Notes: a model not told the origin generated them from the sequence alone. Numbered from the stretch's first letter, positions 54,742 through 64,000 are shown. The stretch: 64,000 nt of DNA from Mesorhizobium japonicum MAFF 303099 (GCF_000009625.1 NC_002678.2:6480001-6544000); one strand, 5' to 3'. A program made the numbers and translations.

Positions 54742-55506
54742 ATGAGCAAAGCCACTGCCGCGGCCCTGGTGACGGGCGGGGCGAAACGGATCGGCAAGGC
54801 AATTGTCGAAGACCTCGCCGGCCATGGTTTTGCCGTCGCCATCCACGCCAATCGCTCGCAGGGCGAGGCGGATGCCTTGGCGGCGGGGATCAACCAGTCT
54901 GGCGGCCGCGCCACCGTGGTTGGGGCGGACTTGACCGACACGAATGCTGTCGCCGGCCTCGTTGGTCAGGCGGAGGCCGCGTTGGGGCCGATCTCGCTGC
55001 TGGTCAACAATGCTTCGCTTTTCGTCGATGATTCGATCGAGGATTTCGATTGGCAGGCCTGGGACCGCCACTTTGCCATCCACGTGAAAACGCCGGCGCT
55101 GTTGGCGCGGAATTTCGCCCGCGCCTTGCCCGAAGGGCGCGAGGGGCTGATCGTCAACATCATCGATCAGCGCGTCTGGCGCCCGACGCCACGCTACTTC
55201 TCCTACGCGCTGTCGAAGTCGGCTTTGTGGACCCAGACGCAGATGCTGGCGCAGGCGCTCGGCCCGCGCATTCGTGTCAACGCGATCGGTCCTGGCCCGA
55301 CACTGAAGAATGTGCGCCAGGACGATTCCGATTTTGACGCACAGCTCGCTGGCCTGATCCTGAAGCGCGGCCCGGAATTGCCGGAATTCGGCGCCACCAT
55401 CCGCTATCTCTGGGATGCGCGCTCGGTCACCGGTCAGATGATCGCGCTCGATGGCGGCCAGCATCTTGCATGGCAGACGCCCGATGTGACAGGCATGACG
55501 GAATGA
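54742..55506 (+). CDS. Pteridine-reductase-like short-chain dehydrogenase
   Basis: A 254-residue SDR with the arginine-bearing cofactor motif [10 protein letters not shown] and NNAS. The usual catalytic Ser is replaced by Asp in NIIDQR, with Tyr and Lys in YALSK, so the triad is Asp-Tyr-Lys as in pteridine reductase PTR1 and FolM-type dihydromonapterin reductases. That suggests NADPH-dependent reduction of a pterin or dihydrofolate; this is family inference. The stop overlaps the uvrC start by four bases. Confidence 0.87.
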   Translation: MSKATAAALVTGGAKRIGKAIVEDLAGHGFAVAIHANRSQGEADALAAGINQSGGRATVVGADLTDTNAVAGLVGQAEAALGPISLLVNNASLFVDDSIEDFDWQAWDRHFAIHVKTPALLARNFARALPEGREGLIVNIIDQRVWRPTPRYFSYALSKSALWTQTQMLAQALGPRIRVNAIGPGPTLKNVRQDDSDFDAQLAGLILKRGPELPEFGATIRYLWDARSVTGQMIALDGGQHLAWQTPDVTGMTE

Positions 55507-57569
55507 GTCCTTTAGACCAAAAGAACAAGCCGCGTGGCGGGGCCGATGACCTGCCTCCCGAAATCGACCTTGAGGATGAGGCGCTGGAGGAGATCGTCGA
55601 ACCGACAGGTCCGGATGTCGCCTTCACGGCCATCGACTGGACGCCGCATGCCGGGGATGCCGAAGGCATGGTCGGCGCCGAGGTGATCCAGACCTTGGTC
55701 AAGCGGCTGCCCAACGCGCCCGGCGTCTACCGCATGATGAACGCCGCAGGCGACGTGCTCTATGTCGGCAAGGCGCGCAGCCTGAAGAAGCGCGTCACTA
55801 ACTACGCGCAAGGCCGGTTCCACACCAACCGTATCGGCCGCATGGTGCGCGAGACGTCGACGATGGAATTCGTCGTCACCCGCACCGAGATCGAGGCGCT
55901 GCTGCTCGAAGCCAATCTTATCAAGCGCCTGCGGCCGCGATTCAACGTGCTGATGCGCGACGACAAGTCGTTCCCCTATATCCTTTTGACTGGCGACCAT
56001 GTCTCGCCCGGCATCTACAAGCATCGTGGCGCGCGGTCGCGAAAGGGCGATTATTTCGGCCCCTTTGCCTCGGCCGGCGCCGTCGGCCGCACCATCAATT
56101 CGCTGCAGCGCGCCTTCCTGCTGCGCAGCTGCACCAACTCGTTCTACGAAAACCGCACCCGGCCATGCCTGCTCTATCAGATCAAGCGCTGCGCCGGCCC
56201 CTGCACCGGCGAAATCTCGCATGAGGGCTATGCCGAACTGGTCGCCGAGGCGAAGGATTTTTTGTCCGGCCGCAGCCAGAAGGTGAAGACCGAGATTTCG
56301 GCCGCCATGCAGCAGGCCTCCGAGGACCTCGATTTCGAACGTGCCGCCATCTATCGCGACCGGCTGGCCGCCCTGTCGCATGTGCAGAGCCATCAGGGCA
56401 TCAATCCCGCGACCGTCGACGAGGCCGATGTCTTCGCCATCCATCAGGAAGGCGGCCAGGTCTGCATCCAGGTGTTCTTCTTCCGCACTGGCCAGAACTG
56501 GGGCAACCGCGCCTATTTCCCGAAAGCCGATCCGGCCCTGGAAGCGGCCGAGGTATTGGGCTCGTTCCTGGCGCAGTTCTACGACGACAAGCCGACGCCG
56601 CGGAACATTCTGCTGTCGCGCGGCGTCGAGGACCAGGAATTGCTGGGCGAGGCGCTGTCCACCCGCGCTGGCCGCAAGGTTACGATCTCTGTGCCGCAGC
56701 GCGGCGAGAAGAAGGACCTGACCGACAATGCCTTGCAGAACGCCCGTGAGGCGTTGGGCCGCAGGCTGGCCGAAACCTCGACGCAAGGACGGTTGCTTGC
56801 CGGTTTCGCCGAGACCTTCGGCCTGGCCAAGCCACCGGTGCGCATCGAGGTCTACGACAACTCGCACATCATGGGTACCAATGCCGTCGGCGCCATGGTT
56901 GTCGCGGGGCCGGAAGGGTTTGTGAAAAACCAGTACCGGAAATTCAACATCCGCTCGACCGAGATCACGCCGGGCGACGATTTCGGCATGATGCGCGAGG
57001 TGATGGAGCGGCGCTTTTCGCGACTGCTCAAGGAGCATGGCGATGTCGCGCCCAACGACGCGGCCTCGGCGGAAGCGGGTGATGATATCGAAGACGACAT
57101 CTCCGGCAGCTTCCCAGCCTGGCCCGACGTCATCTTGATCGATGGCGGCCAGGGCCAGATGACGGCGGTGCGCAAGATTCTCGCCGATCTCGGCATTGAG
57201 GACCGCGTCGTGGCGATCGGCATCGCCAAGGGCCAGGACCGCGATGCCGGCCGCGAGCGCTTTTTCGTCAAGGGCAGGGATTCTTTTTCGCTGCCGGTGC
57301 GCGACCCTGTTCTCTATTTCGTCCAGCGGCTGCGCGACGAGGTCCATCGCTTCGCCATCGGCTCGCACCGGGCGCGGCGCAAGAAGGAGATGGTCAAGAG
57401 CCCGCTCGACGAGATCGCCGGCATCGGCCCCGGCCGCAAGCGGGCGCTGCTGCTGGCATTCGGCACCGCCAAGGCCGTCAGCCGTGCCGCGATCGAGGAT
57501 CTGAGGAAAGTCGACGGTATTTCCGAACAGGTCGCCAAACTGGTCTACAATCATTTCCACGAAAGTTGA
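55503..57569 (+). CDS. uvrC: Excinuclease ABC subunit C
   Basis: UvrC makes both incisions in nucleotide excision repair. I choose the ATG overlapping the SDR stop (ATGA), giving 688 residues. An N-terminal acidic extension of about 60 residues precedes the GIY-YIG domain ([18 protein letters not shown]). The UVR motif is near residue 270, the RNase H-like endonuclease has YDNSHI (Asp) and LIDGGQGQM (Asp), and the end has the tandem helix-hairpin-helix ([13 protein letters not shown]). Confidence 0.97.
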   Translation: MSPLDQKNKPRGGADDLPPEIDLEDEALEEIVEPTGPDVAFTAIDWTPHAGDAEGMVGAEVIQTLVKRLPNAPGVYRMMNAAGDVLYVGKARSLKKRVTNYAQGRFHTNRIGRMVRETSTMEFVVTRTEIEALLLEANLIKRLRPRFNVLMRDDKSFPYILLTGDHVSPGIYKHRGARSRKGDYFGPFASAGAVGRTINSLQRAFLLRSCTNSFYENRTRPCLLYQIKRCAGPCTGEISHEGYAELVAEAKDFLSGRSQKVKTEISAAMQQASEDLDFERAAIYRDRLAALSHVQSHQGINPATVDEADVFAIHQEGGQVCIQVFFFRTGQNWGNRAYFPKADPALEAAEVLGSFLAQFYDDKPTPRNILLSRGVEDQELLGEALSTRAGRKVTISVPQRGEKKDLTDNALQNAREALGRRLAETSTQGRLLAGFAETFGLAKPPVRIEVYDNSHIMGTNAVGAMVVAGPEGFVKNQYRKFNIRSTEITPGDDFGMMREVMERRFSRLLKEHGDVAPNDAASAEAGDDIEDDISGSFPAWPDVILIDGGQGQMTAVRKILADLGIEDRVVAIGIAKGQDRDAGRERFFVKGRDSFSLPVRDPVLYFVQRLRDEVHRFAIGSHRARRKKEMVKSPLDEIAGIGPGRKRALLLAFGTAKAVSRAAIEDLRKVDGISEQVAKLVYNHFHES

Positions 57570-57665
57570 AAATTCGGCACTTTCCGCTGGTCAGTCGAAT
57601 CTGGCCTGTTGACCCCCTACATTGGCTTCTGATTTGAGTACGCAGGCAGAAAGAGTCCACCAGAC

Positions 57666-58262
57666 ATGGCCCAGCGCGCGTTCAACCTGCCCAACATGCT
57701 GACCTACGCCCGCATCATCGCGGTGCCGCTGGTGGTGCTGTGCTTTTTTCTCGAAGGTCATCTGAAATCGAGCGACTTCGCCCGCTGGTCGGCGCTGGTC
57801 ATTTTCCTGCTGGCGTCCGTCACCGATTATTTCGACGGCTATTTTGCGCGCGCCTGGCAGCAAACCTCCAACATCGGCAAGATGCTCGACCCGATCGCCG
57901 ACAAGCTACTGGTCGCGACCTGCCTTTTGCTGCTGGCGGCCGACACCGATCGCCATGCCGGCATTGCCGGCTGGTCGCTGTGGGCGGCCATCATCATCCT
58001 GTGCCGCGAGATCCTGGTTTCTGGCCTGCGCGAATATCTGGCGGCGCTCAAGGTCTCGGTGCCGGTGACGCAGCTTGCCAAGTGGAAGACCACTATCCAG
58101 ATGGTCGCCATCGCCTTCCTGCTGGCGGGACCGGCCGGCGACAAGATCTTCCCGCTGACGACGCAGACCGGCCTCGTTTTGCTGTGGATAGCCGCACTCG
58201 TCACGCTCTACACCGGCTACGACTATTTCCGCGCCGGCCTCAAGCACATCATGGACGAGTGA
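57666..58262 (+). CDS. pgsA: CDP-diacylglycerol-glycerol-3-phosphate 3-phosphatidyltransferase
   Basis: PgsA makes phosphatidylglycerophosphate, the precursor of phosphatidylglycerol and cardiolipin, in the inner membrane. The 198-residue protein has the CDP-alcohol phosphotransferase motif D-x2-DG-x2-AR-x8-G-x3-D-x3-D in DYFDGYFARAW...GKMLDPIADK, and multiple helices. It starts 97 bp after uvrC; moaD starts two bases after its stop. Confidence 0.95.
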   Translation: MAQRAFNLPNMLTYARIIAVPLVVLCFFLEGHLKSSDFARWSALVIFLLASVTDYFDGYFARAWQQTSNIGKMLDPIADKLLVATCLLLLAADTDRHAGIAGWSLWAAIIILCREILVSGLREYLAALKVSVPVTQLAKWKTTIQMVAIAFLLAGPAGDKIFPLTTQTGLVLLWIAALVTLYTGYDYFRAGLKHIMDE

Positions 58263-58263
58263 A

Positions 58264-58521
58264 ATGACGACCCGCCTCATCTATTTTGCCTGGGTGCGCG
58301 AACGGATCGGCACGTCAGAGGAAGACGTCGAATTGCCCGCCGACATCGAGACCGTCGCCGACCTCTTGCGCTGGCTGCAATCGCGCGGCGAGGGCTACGA
58401 ACATGCGCTGCAATATCCCGACGTGATCCGCGTTGCCATCAACCAAGAACATGTCGACCACCGCGAAAAGATAGCGGGCGCGCGCGAGATCGCGCTGTTC
58501 CCGCCGATGACCGGAGGCTGA
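58264..58521 (+). CDS. moaD: Molybdopterin synthase small subunit
   Basis: MoaD carries the sulfur for molybdopterin formation as a C-terminal thiocarboxylate. The 85-residue ubiquitin-like protein ends in the required Gly-Gly (LFPPMTGG). It is translationally linked to pgsA and followed by moaE after five bases. Confidence 0.95.
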   Translation: MTTRLIYFAWVRERIGTSEEDVELPADIETVADLLRWLQSRGEGYEHALQYPDVIRVAINQEHVDHREKIAGAREIALFPPMTGG

Positions 58522-58526
58522 CACCC

Positions 58527-59006
58527 ATGTCGGCCGTCCTGGCGCCGACCGTGCGCATCCAGCGCCAGGATTTCGACGTCGCCGCCGAGATCGCTGCGCT
58601 GACCCAAGGCCGCGCGGACGTTGGCGCGGTGGTTTCTTTCTCCGGCCTCTGCCGCGATGAGCAGGGCGCGCTCTCGGCACTGGAGCTCGAACATTATCCC
58701 GGCATGGCGGAGGCCGAGATCGGCCGTATCGCCGCCGAGGCGGTTGAGCGCTGGCCGCTGCAAGGCCTCACCGTCATCCACCGCCATGGCAAGATTCGTC
58801 CGGGCGAAAACATCGTGCTGGTGGTGGCCGCCTCGGCCCATCGCCAAGCCGCGTTCGAGGCGGCGAACTTTCTCATGGATTACCTCAAATCGCGCGCGCC
58901 CTTCTGGAAGAAGGAGCATCGCACCGATGGTTCCGAAGGTGGCTGGGTCGAGGCCAAGGAAACCGACACCCAGGCGGCAAAGCGCTGGAAGTCATCGTCC
59001 GAATAA
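58527..59006 (+). CDS. moaE: Molybdopterin synthase large subunit
   Basis: MoaE is the catalytic subunit that inserts two sulfurs into precursor Z. The 159-residue protein has GAVVSFSGLCRDE, LELEHYPGMAE, the HRHGKIRPGENIV segment and KSRAPFWKKE with the active lysines. It has a hydrophilic tail. Confidence 0.95.
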   Translation: MSAVLAPTVRIQRQDFDVAAEIAALTQGRADVGAVVSFSGLCRDEQGALSALELEHYPGMAEAEIGRIAAEAVERWPLQGLTVIHRHGKIRPGENIVLVVAASAHRQAAFEAANFLMDYLKSRAPFWKKEHRTDGSEGGWVEAKETDTQAAKRWKSSSE

Positions 59007-59076
59007 ATCCCGTCGCAGCCATGTATTGACCGCAATCCTTTGGCCAATTGCGTGAGGTTGATCAGCCCAGGGCATC

Positions 59077-59115
59077 GGCGGCCAGGGCACTGGCAGCCCG
59101 GGCACTGGCAGCCTG
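59077..59115 (+). repeat. Imperfect tandem repeat GGGCACTGGCAGCCC
   Basis: Two near-identical 15-bp units and a third diverged one (GGCATCGGCGGCCA) lie in the leader of the META gene. Confidence 0.6.
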
Positions 59116-59132
59116 GGGCAAGGGAGGTGGTC

Positions 59133-59897
59133 ATGCTGAGCAGGCTCGCGGAGTTCTTCGTCTTCGGTTTCGTGCCTCTGGTCGTCAGCGTCCTGGCGGT
59201 GCCGGAACTGTCCGTGGCCGCTGAAAAGGCGGTGAGGGGCGAGGTGATCTATCGCGAGCGCATCGCCCTGCCGCCCAGCGCCGTGCTTTCGGTCCAGCTT
59301 GCCGATGTCTCGCTGGCCGATGCACCGGCCAAGATCATCGGCGAGCAGACTATCAAGCCGGCTGGCCAGGTGCCGATCAGCTTCGAGATCAAATTCGATC
59401 CGTCGGTGATCCGGTCGCAGATGACCTATGCGCTGCAGGCGCGGATCACCGTTGACGGCAAGTTGATGTTCATTTCCGATGTGCGCCATCAGCTCGACCC
59501 GCTGACCGACACGCCGCAGACCATCATGCTGAAGATGGTGGCGTCAGGTACCGAGCCGACGGCCTCCGTCTTTGGTCAGCTCTGGGTGGTCGATTATGTC
59601 GATGGCATCGGCGCCATCACCGCGCCGCAGGCGACGTTCAGGGTCAGCGAGGCCGGCAAGGCCGGCGGCAGCGGCCCCTGCAACACTTATTTCGCCACCG
59701 CGAAAATCGATGGCCAGGCGATTGCGATCAGCGACATCGGCTCGACCTACAAGGCCTGCGCGCCTGAGGCGATGGCCGAGGAAAAGGCCTTGTTCGATGC
59801 TTTGGCCAAGGCGGCGTCCTACAAGGTCGATGCCGGCAAGCTCACCATATCGGACAAGAACGGCCGCGAAATCCTGCGCTTCAGCGCCGCGAGCTGA
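59133..59897 (+). CDS. Exported YbaY-like plus META domain protein
   Basis: A 254-residue envelope protein: signal anchor (FFVFGFVPLVVSVLA), a YbaY/lipoprotein-like domain (RIALPPSAVLSVQLADVSLADAPAKIIGEQ), then a META/HslJ domain from about residue 145 (GPCNTYFATAKIDGQAI, YKACAPEAMAEEKALFDAL). The combination is common in proteobacteria; the role, possibly stress or antibiotic tolerance, is unclear. ATG 59133 follows GGAGG. Short tandem repeats stand upstream. Confidence 0.88.
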   Translation: MLSRLAEFFVFGFVPLVVSVLAVPELSVAAEKAVRGEVIYRERIALPPSAVLSVQLADVSLADAPAKIIGEQTIKPAGQVPISFEIKFDPSVIRSQMTYALQARITVDGKLMFISDVRHQLDPLTDTPQTIMLKMVASGTEPTASVFGQLWVVDYVDGIGAITAPQATFRVSEAGKAGGSGPCNTYFATAKIDGQAIAISDIGSTYKACAPEAMAEEKALFDALAKAASYKVDAGKLTISDKNGREILRFSAAS

Positions 59898-59906
59898 TCG
59901 CCAAAT

Positions 59907-59935
59907 GAAAAGGCCGGCGAAGCGCCGGCCTTTTC
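59907..59935. terminator. Bidirectional terminator between the META gene and ndk
   Basis: A 12-bp stem AAAAGGCCGGCG / CGCCGGCCTTTT with a three-base loop has T-runs on both strands and lies between two convergent genes. Confidence 0.9.
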
Positions 59936-59959
59936 CACATCAGACTTGATGATATCGGC

Positions 59960-60382
59960 TCAGCCGACGATCTCGGTGTCCGAGAACCAGTACTTGATCT
60001 CCTGCGCCGCGGTTTCCGGCGCGTCGGAGCCGTGCACCGAATTCTCGCCGATCGACAGCGCGTGCACTTTGCGGATGGTGCCTTCGGCGGCGTTGGCCGG
60101 GTTGGTGGCGCCCATCACTTCGCGGTTCCTGGCAATGGCGTTCTCGCCTTCCAGCACCTGGACGATCGTCGGAGCCGACGACATGAACTCGACCAGTTCG
60201 CCGAAGAAAGGGCGGTCCTTGTGGACGGCGTAGAAACCTTCCGCCTCACGGCGGCTCATCCAGACGCGGCGCGAAGCGATGACGCGCAGGCCGGCGTCTT
60301 CCAGCATCTTGGTGATGGCGCCGGTGAGGTTGCGCCGGGTAGCGTCCGGCTTGATCATGGAAAAGGTGCGTTCGAGCGCCAT
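59960..60382 (-). CDS. ndk: Nucleoside diphosphate kinase
   Basis: Ndk equalises nucleoside triphosphate pools through a phospho-histidine. The 140-residue protein starts [18 protein letters not shown] and has the active His in [13 protein letters not shown]. Length and motifs are canonical; an in-frame upstream extension is non-coding in character. Confidence 0.98.
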   Translation of the reverse strand: MALERTFSMIKPDATRRNLTGAITKMLEDAGLRVIASRRVWMSRREAEGFYAVHKDRPFFGELVEFMSSAPTIVQVLEGENAIARNREVMGATNPANAAEGTIRKVHALSIGENSVHGSDAPETAAQEIKYWFSDTEIVG

Positions 60383-60586
60383 GGGTCGTCCTTGTCTGAG
60401 AATGGAATTGAGAGTGGCGGGCTCTATACAAGCCGCCCGGCCCATTGCCAAGGGGTGAGGAGCGGTCCGCGAAGCGAACGCCCGGAGCGCGAGCAGGGAG
60501 ACGACATCAGATGGCTGCACAGCAACATTTTGCTTGCTATAGTCACGTGTCGGCGCCGCGCTGAAGTCGGCCCGAATGGAGACAAC

Positions 60587-60856
60587 ATGACCATGGCAGA
60601 CGATCGTCAGGAGCGCATTCGCAACCGCGCACATCAGATCTGGCAGGAAGAGGGGCAGCCGGCCGGTCACCACGAACGCCATTGGCACCAGGCGGCAGCC
60701 GACATCGCTCGGGAGGATGCGGGCAAGCCGGCGGCCAAGAAGCCGGCCAAGAAGGCAGCCGGCGTCAGTAAGGCCAAAGCCGCTCCCAAGGAAGAAAAAG
60801 CTGCCGCGAAAGCCAGCAAACCGAAGACCAGCAAGCCAAAGAAGGCGGCCAAGTAG
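60587..60856 (+). CDS. DUF2934 protein with basic Lys/Ala-rich tail
   Basis: An 89-residue protein. Residues 5-45 are DUF2934 ([30 protein letters not shown]), typical of rhizobia and of unknown function. The rest is a Lys/Ala/Pro-rich tail ([13 protein letters not shown]), like the H1-like protein at 51369, so nucleic-acid binding is possible. ATG 60587 has GGAG five bases upstream; a second ATG is at 60593. Confidence 0.87.
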   Translation: MTMADDRQERIRNRAHQIWQEEGQPAGHHERHWHQAAADIAREDAGKPAAKKPAKKAAGVSKAKAAPKEEKAAAKASKPKTSKPKKAAK

Positions 60857-60942
60857 GTAGGCCCGCTATCCCGCCGCTGATTTTCGCCACGGATTGACGG
60901 CGCGCCAACCTGCCATGCGGGCAGGGCAGGCGCTTGCGGCCG

Positions 60943-61635
60943 TCAGGCCGCCGCGGCAACCTTTCGTCCCAGCCCGCCATGCAGATCGAGGCAGCGGGCG
61001 AACCATTGCGCCACGACGTCGCTGTCTTCAAGCAGCTGGTAGGGCGTTGCGATGCGTGCCCATTGCAGCGCGCCGAAGACGATATAGTCCGCAAACAGCG
61101 GCGCAGCGCCGCCGATGAAAGGCTGATAACCCAGCGTCGAACGCAGCGGCTCGAGCGAAGCCCGAAACGCCGCCAGGCCGGCATCGCGCGCCGCGACGAC
61201 ATCTTCCAACTGCCTACCGAAGCGCTGCTCCCGGCTCTGTCGGAAATACACGGCGTTCTCGTCGTCCTGCATGCCATGGAGGTCGATGAGTGCTGCGGTG
61301 GTGACGTAGGGGTGGATGGTCAATTGCGACCAGCGCTCGATGAAGCGCGCCATCGTCTTGCCGCCTTCGCCGCCAAACAGCGTCGGCCGGTCCGGATAGG
61401 CGTCCTCGAGATAGAGCGCGATGGCGAAGGAATCGATGACGACCTTGTCGCCGTCGCGGATCACCGGAACGGTTTTCGAAGCGCCGCCCTCGATGGTGGG
61501 CACCTCGAGAAAACGCGTCGGCGCGGTCGAGATATCAAGCCCCTTGTGGGCCAGCGCCATCGTCGCCTTCCAGCAATGCGGACTGAACGGACGGCTCGCG
61601 TCACGCCCGACGAGCTCATAAAGCAGAATGGTCAT
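60943..61635 (-). CDS. Glutathione S-transferase family protein
   Basis: A 230-residue GST with the N-terminal domain MTILLYELVGRDASRPFSPHCWK, KTVPVIRDGDKVVIDSFAIALYLE (glutathione-binding), and a C-terminal helical domain with PLFADYIVFGALQWA. Only about 18% of its positions match the other GST in this window by eye, so they are not recent duplicates. Substrate unknown. Confidence 0.9.
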   Translation of the reverse strand: MTILLYELVGRDASRPFSPHCWKATMALAHKGLDISTAPTRFLEVPTIEGGASKTVPVIRDGDKVVIDSFAIALYLEDAYPDRPTLFGGEGGKTMARFIERWSQLTIHPYVTTAALIDLHGMQDDENAVYFRQSREQRFGRQLEDVVAARDAGLAAFRASLEPLRSTLGYQPFIGGAAPLFADYIVFGALQWARIATPYQLLEDSDVVAQWFARCLDLHGGLGRKVAAAA

Positions 61636-61702
61636 TGGCGCGGGTCTCTTTGCGGTCTAGGTATCGCTCGCGACACCCCGAAACGGGGGGGCGGGAGAAA
61701 AG

Positions 61703-62215
61703 ATGAAACAGCACTTCATGATGTTTGCGGCGTATAATCAATGGGCCAATGGCCGCATCTATGATGCCGCCGCGGACCTCGATGACGAGGAATTCAATCG
61801 CGATGTCGGCGCCTTCTTCGGCTCGCTGATGGGCACCCTCAACCATCTGCTTGCCGCCGATCGCATCTGGATGAAGCGCTTCACCGGCGAGGGCGACGCG
61901 CCGACGGCACTGGACGCCATACTGCATCGGGCCTTTCCCAAGCTGAGGACGGCGCGCGAGGCGGAGGACCGGCGGATCATCGACTGGCTTTCCGGCTTGA
62001 GCGACAAGGCGCTGTCGGGCCGCTTCACCTATATGACGCTGTCGGATATGCGCACCGTCTCGCAGCGCCTTGCGCCTGCGCTGGCGCATGTCTTCAACGA
62101 CCAGACCCATCATCGCGGCCAGGCGCATATGATCCTGACGGTTCTGGGCCGTCCTTCCGTGCTGCTCGATCTGGCGCATTTCCAGCGTACCGAAGAGGGC
62201 AGGGCTTTCGCCTGA
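61703..62215 (+). CDS. DinB family protein
   Basis: A 170-residue four-helix-bundle protein of the DinB/YfiT fold. Metal-type histidines stand in LNHLLAADRIW and NDQTHHRGQAHMIL. Such proteins bind a divalent metal; some are thiol transferases for non-glutathione thiols. Divergent from the GST gene. Confidence 0.9.
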   Translation: MKQHFMMFAAYNQWANGRIYDAAADLDDEEFNRDVGAFFGSLMGTLNHLLAADRIWMKRFTGEGDAPTALDAILHRAFPKLRTAREAEDRRIIDWLSGLSDKALSGRFTYMTLSDMRTVSQRLAPALAHVFNDQTHHRGQAHMILTVLGRPSVLLDLAHFQRTEEGRAFA

Positions 62216-62293
62216 TCCAGGTAAGCGGCCCGCGCCGACTATCGCCGCATCTTCTGCAGAAGCATGGCCTTCACGTCAGGCCATTCGGCAATT

Positions 62294-63253
62294 TCAGACA
62301 GCTTCGGTAGCCAGGTCGCGGATTTCACTGTCCAATTGGCGTTGCGTCAAAGCCGCTTCCGCCATGACCCATTGTTTGAACAGCAGAACCTTGCGTGCGG
62401 CAAGGCACTTGTGGGGAGACACGAAATACCAGCCGGCGCTATTGGGATGGTGGACGGCAAAGGGAGCGACCAGCTTTTCGGCGCGAATGTCGCTGGCCAT
62501 ATAGGCACGGTTGGCCACGGCAAAGCCCATTCCTGCATTGGCCGCCTCGTAGGACATCATGCACGAGTCGAAATAGATGCTTTTGGTTTCGCTGAGCACG
62601 AAGCTGGCGCCGGCGAAACCAAGCCAGGATTGCCAGTTCTGGGTGCAGGTGTCGGAATGCAGAAGCGTGAAGTGCCTGAGATCGTCCGGCTCCACCTTGG
62701 ACACCGGCTTGTCGCCGAGAACCTCATGGAACAATTTGCGGCTGCACACCGGTGTCAGGTCTTCCCGAAACAGCAGATCGGATGGCAGCCCGTTGAAATG
62801 GCCGTCGCCATAGCGGATTTCGAGGTCGAAATCGGAGGTCGAGAACTCATGCGTCGCGTAGGAGGTCGAAACCCGCATCACGATATCGGGATATCGCCGC
62901 TGGAACTCCGGCAGGCGCGGAAACAGCCAGCGCGCGGCGAAGGTCGGCAGCACGGATATCTTCAGCACATGTTCCTGCGATTGTCCGGTCGCTTCCATGC
63001 TAGCGGCGACGATCCGCTCCAGCGCCTCGCGAACGCGCGAGACATAGGTCTCGCCTTCCGGCGTCAGCGACACCGCATTGCCGCCGCGCTGGAAAATCTT
63101 GAAGCGCAGCTGGTCTTCCAGGCTCTTGACGCGCTGGCTGACCGCTGAAGCGGTGATGAACTGTTCCTCGCCGGCTCGCGTGAAATTCCCGTGGCGCGCA
63201 GCACTCTCCACGATTTTCAGCGAATTGAGGTTGACCTGACTGAGCAAACGCAC
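62294..63253 (-). CDS. LysR-type (GcvA-like) transcriptional regulator
   Basis: A 319-residue LysR regulator. N-terminal helix-turn-helix: LKIVESAARHGNFTRAGEEQFITASAVSQRVKSLEDQL, of the GcvA/AmpR sub-type; the rest is the substrate-binding domain (RVSTSYATHEFSTSDFDLEIRYGDG). GTG start. It is divergent from the 2OG-Fe(II) oxygenase gene, so that gene is its likely target. Confidence 0.93.
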   Translation of the reverse strand: MRLLSQVNLNSLKIVESAARHGNFTRAGEEQFITASAVSQRVKSLEDQLRFKIFQRGGNAVSLTPEGETYVSRVREALERIVAASMEATGQSQEHVLKISVLPTFAARWLFPRLPEFQRRYPDIVMRVSTSYATHEFSTSDFDLEIRYGDGHFNGLPSDLLFREDLTPVCSRKLFHEVLGDKPVSKVEPDDLRHFTLLHSDTCTQNWQSWLGFAGASFVLSETKSIYFDSCMMSYEAANAGMGFAVANRAYMASDIRAEKLVAPFAVHHPNSAGWYFVSPHKCLAARKVLLFKQWVMAEAALTQRQLDSEIRDLATEAV

Positions 63254-63365
63254 GGGCTTCGACCTTAAGCTGGGCTTACACTAGCACCAGCATTCCTAAT
63301 TTTACAGGGGGGGCTAATTCAATCGACTGTTAACTAAGTGTTTGCCCCCCACTTGGAGAAGTACA
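63254..63365. promoter_or_regulatory. Divergent LysR/oxygenase control region with G7...C6 inverted repeat
   Basis: GGGGGGC (63308-63314) and its inverse GCCCCCC (63344-63350) flank an AT-rich 29-bp core (TAATTCAATCGACTG...TAAG). It is a candidate operator or cruciform region for the divergent promoters. Confidence 0.5.
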
Positions 63366-64000
63366 ATGAACGCACATACCATACCCGAACTGCGCTATGC
63401 GATGAGCCGTGAGGCCATTATCGGCCACGAAACCGCCTGGAAAGTGTCGAGTTTCGGCGTTGCACAGTATCTGCATGGCTATGACCCGGCACTGCTCGCC
63501 GCAATCGAGGAGGCCGCGCTGAAGCTCAAGGACAGTCATGCCGTGCACAAGCACCTCGACCTGACCTTCATCACCGGCGCCGACCGTTTCATCCCCGAAA
63601 TCAAGGAGTTGCTGCACGACAAGCTGCGCCTGGAGCGGCTGTCCGACATGATGGGCACGAAGCTGGAGCCCTATCCGCTGTCGATCGTCGGTTCGACCGT
63701 CACCTTCATGAATCCCAGGGACGGCGCCGTCGAATGGCATTGCGACGGCGTTCCGGTCACCGAGCTTATTCCTTTGTCGATCAGCAATCCGCTGGTCGGG
63801 GGCCATCTCGAAATCTATTGCGACGATTCCGAGACCGGCCGCGCCATCCTCGAATCCGGCCGCGAGATCCCGCGCAACCGCATCATGCGCATCGATCACA
63901 AGATGAACTACGCGACACTCGGACAGTTTCTTGGCGTGCTGCATCGCACCGCCCCGATCCAGTACGGCGAGCGCGTCACCCTGGTGCTCAACCAGCGTTC
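63366..64000 (+). CDS. 2-oxoglutarate/Fe(II)-dependent oxygenase-like protein, runs off the right edge
   Basis: I translated 211 codons from ATG 63366 (GGAG six bases before). The iron facial triad is visible: EWHCDGVP supplies His-x-Asp, and a distal His is in GVLHRTAP, followed by the 2OG-binding Arg candidate in YGERVTLVL. His-x-Asp, not His-x-Gly, points to a hydroxylase rather than a halogenase. Substrate unknown. The C-terminus lies outside the window. Confidence 0.75.
   Translation, partial: MNAHTIPELRYAMSREAIIGHETAWKVSSFGVAQYLHGYDPALLAAIEEAALKLKDSHAVHKHLDLTFITGADRFIPEIKELLHDKLRLERLSDMMGTKLEPYPLSIVGSTVTFMNPRDGAVEWHCDGVPVTELIPLSISNPLVGGHLEIYCDDSETGRAILESGREIPRNRIMRIDHKMNYATLGQFLGVLHRTAPIQYGERVTLVLNQR

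Noticed and set aside
55512..57560. A 682-codon open frame antisense to uvrC
   Set aside because: Same cause: third-position GC bias. uvrC is certain on the plus strand.

Overview
The window is chromosomal DNA of a high-GC alphaproteobacterium of the order Hyphomicrobiales (Rhizobiales), most likely Mesorhizobium or a close relative. This rests on gene order (purF-cvpA-radA-dnaB, rplI-rpsR-rpsF, fabD-fabG-acpP-fabF-mltG-yicC-gmk, lptF-lptG-lptD-surA-pdxA-rsmA) and on rhizobial-type proteins such as an Omp25/31-like porin, DUF995 proteins and a uxs-uxe pair. No tRNA, rRNA, CRISPR array, prophage or intact insertion sequence was recognised. Coding density is high and most intergenic stretches are short.

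Layout. 1-4.6 kb (minus): purF (cut by the window edge), cvpA, radA, dnaB. 4.8-8.6 kb (minus): a DUF1428-YCII-ECF sigma operon, then ynfA-rsm22. 8.7-11.7 kb (minus): cfa and the ribosomal genes rplI, rpsR, rpsF. 12.1-15.8 kb: a TadG-like von Willebrand protein and, convergently, an LTA-synthase-type phosphoglycerol transferase. 16.0-22.6 kb (plus): fatty acid and cell-wall genes ending in gmk. 22.8-30.7 kb (minus): DUF1330, then the LPS-export, pyridoxal and rRNA-methylation block. 31.1-33.0 kb (plus): pepA-holC.

33.1-42.5 kb is the accessory core of the window: a surface-polysaccharide locus. It has a processive GT2 synthase, a GH26-like glycanase, two DUF995 secreted proteins, a UDP-glucuronate decarboxylase plus UDP-sugar 4-epimerase operon, and three tiny lipoproteins ending in the same CxPSGFGQxxxC motif. 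By content it resembles, from memory, the uxs1-uxe-aps arabinose-polysaccharide operon of Sinorhizobium meliloti, but here it is split into five transcription units. Five intergenic regions, each correctly oriented, carry a 15-bp motif TAAG-N-A-N4-YTAAT, three of them 4-5 bp ahead of a TTGAC -35 box. I read this as a shared regulon built around one unidentified activator; this is the most interesting signal in the window.

42.8-51.8 kb is a mosaic of regulator-plus-target pairs: TetR with an AhpD-like protein and twin operators, TetR with a DMT exporter, AraC, VOC and DoxX proteins, a LysE exporter, a winged-helix regulator and a histone-H1-like protein. It includes a decayed MFS fragment and intergenic repeat copies. 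52.2-64 kb holds GST, TfoX-N, the porin, a pteridine-reductase-like SDR, uvrC-pgsA-moaD-moaE, a META-domain protein, ndk, DUF2934, GST, DinB, and a LysR regulator divergent from a 2OG-Fe(II) oxygenase cut by the right edge.
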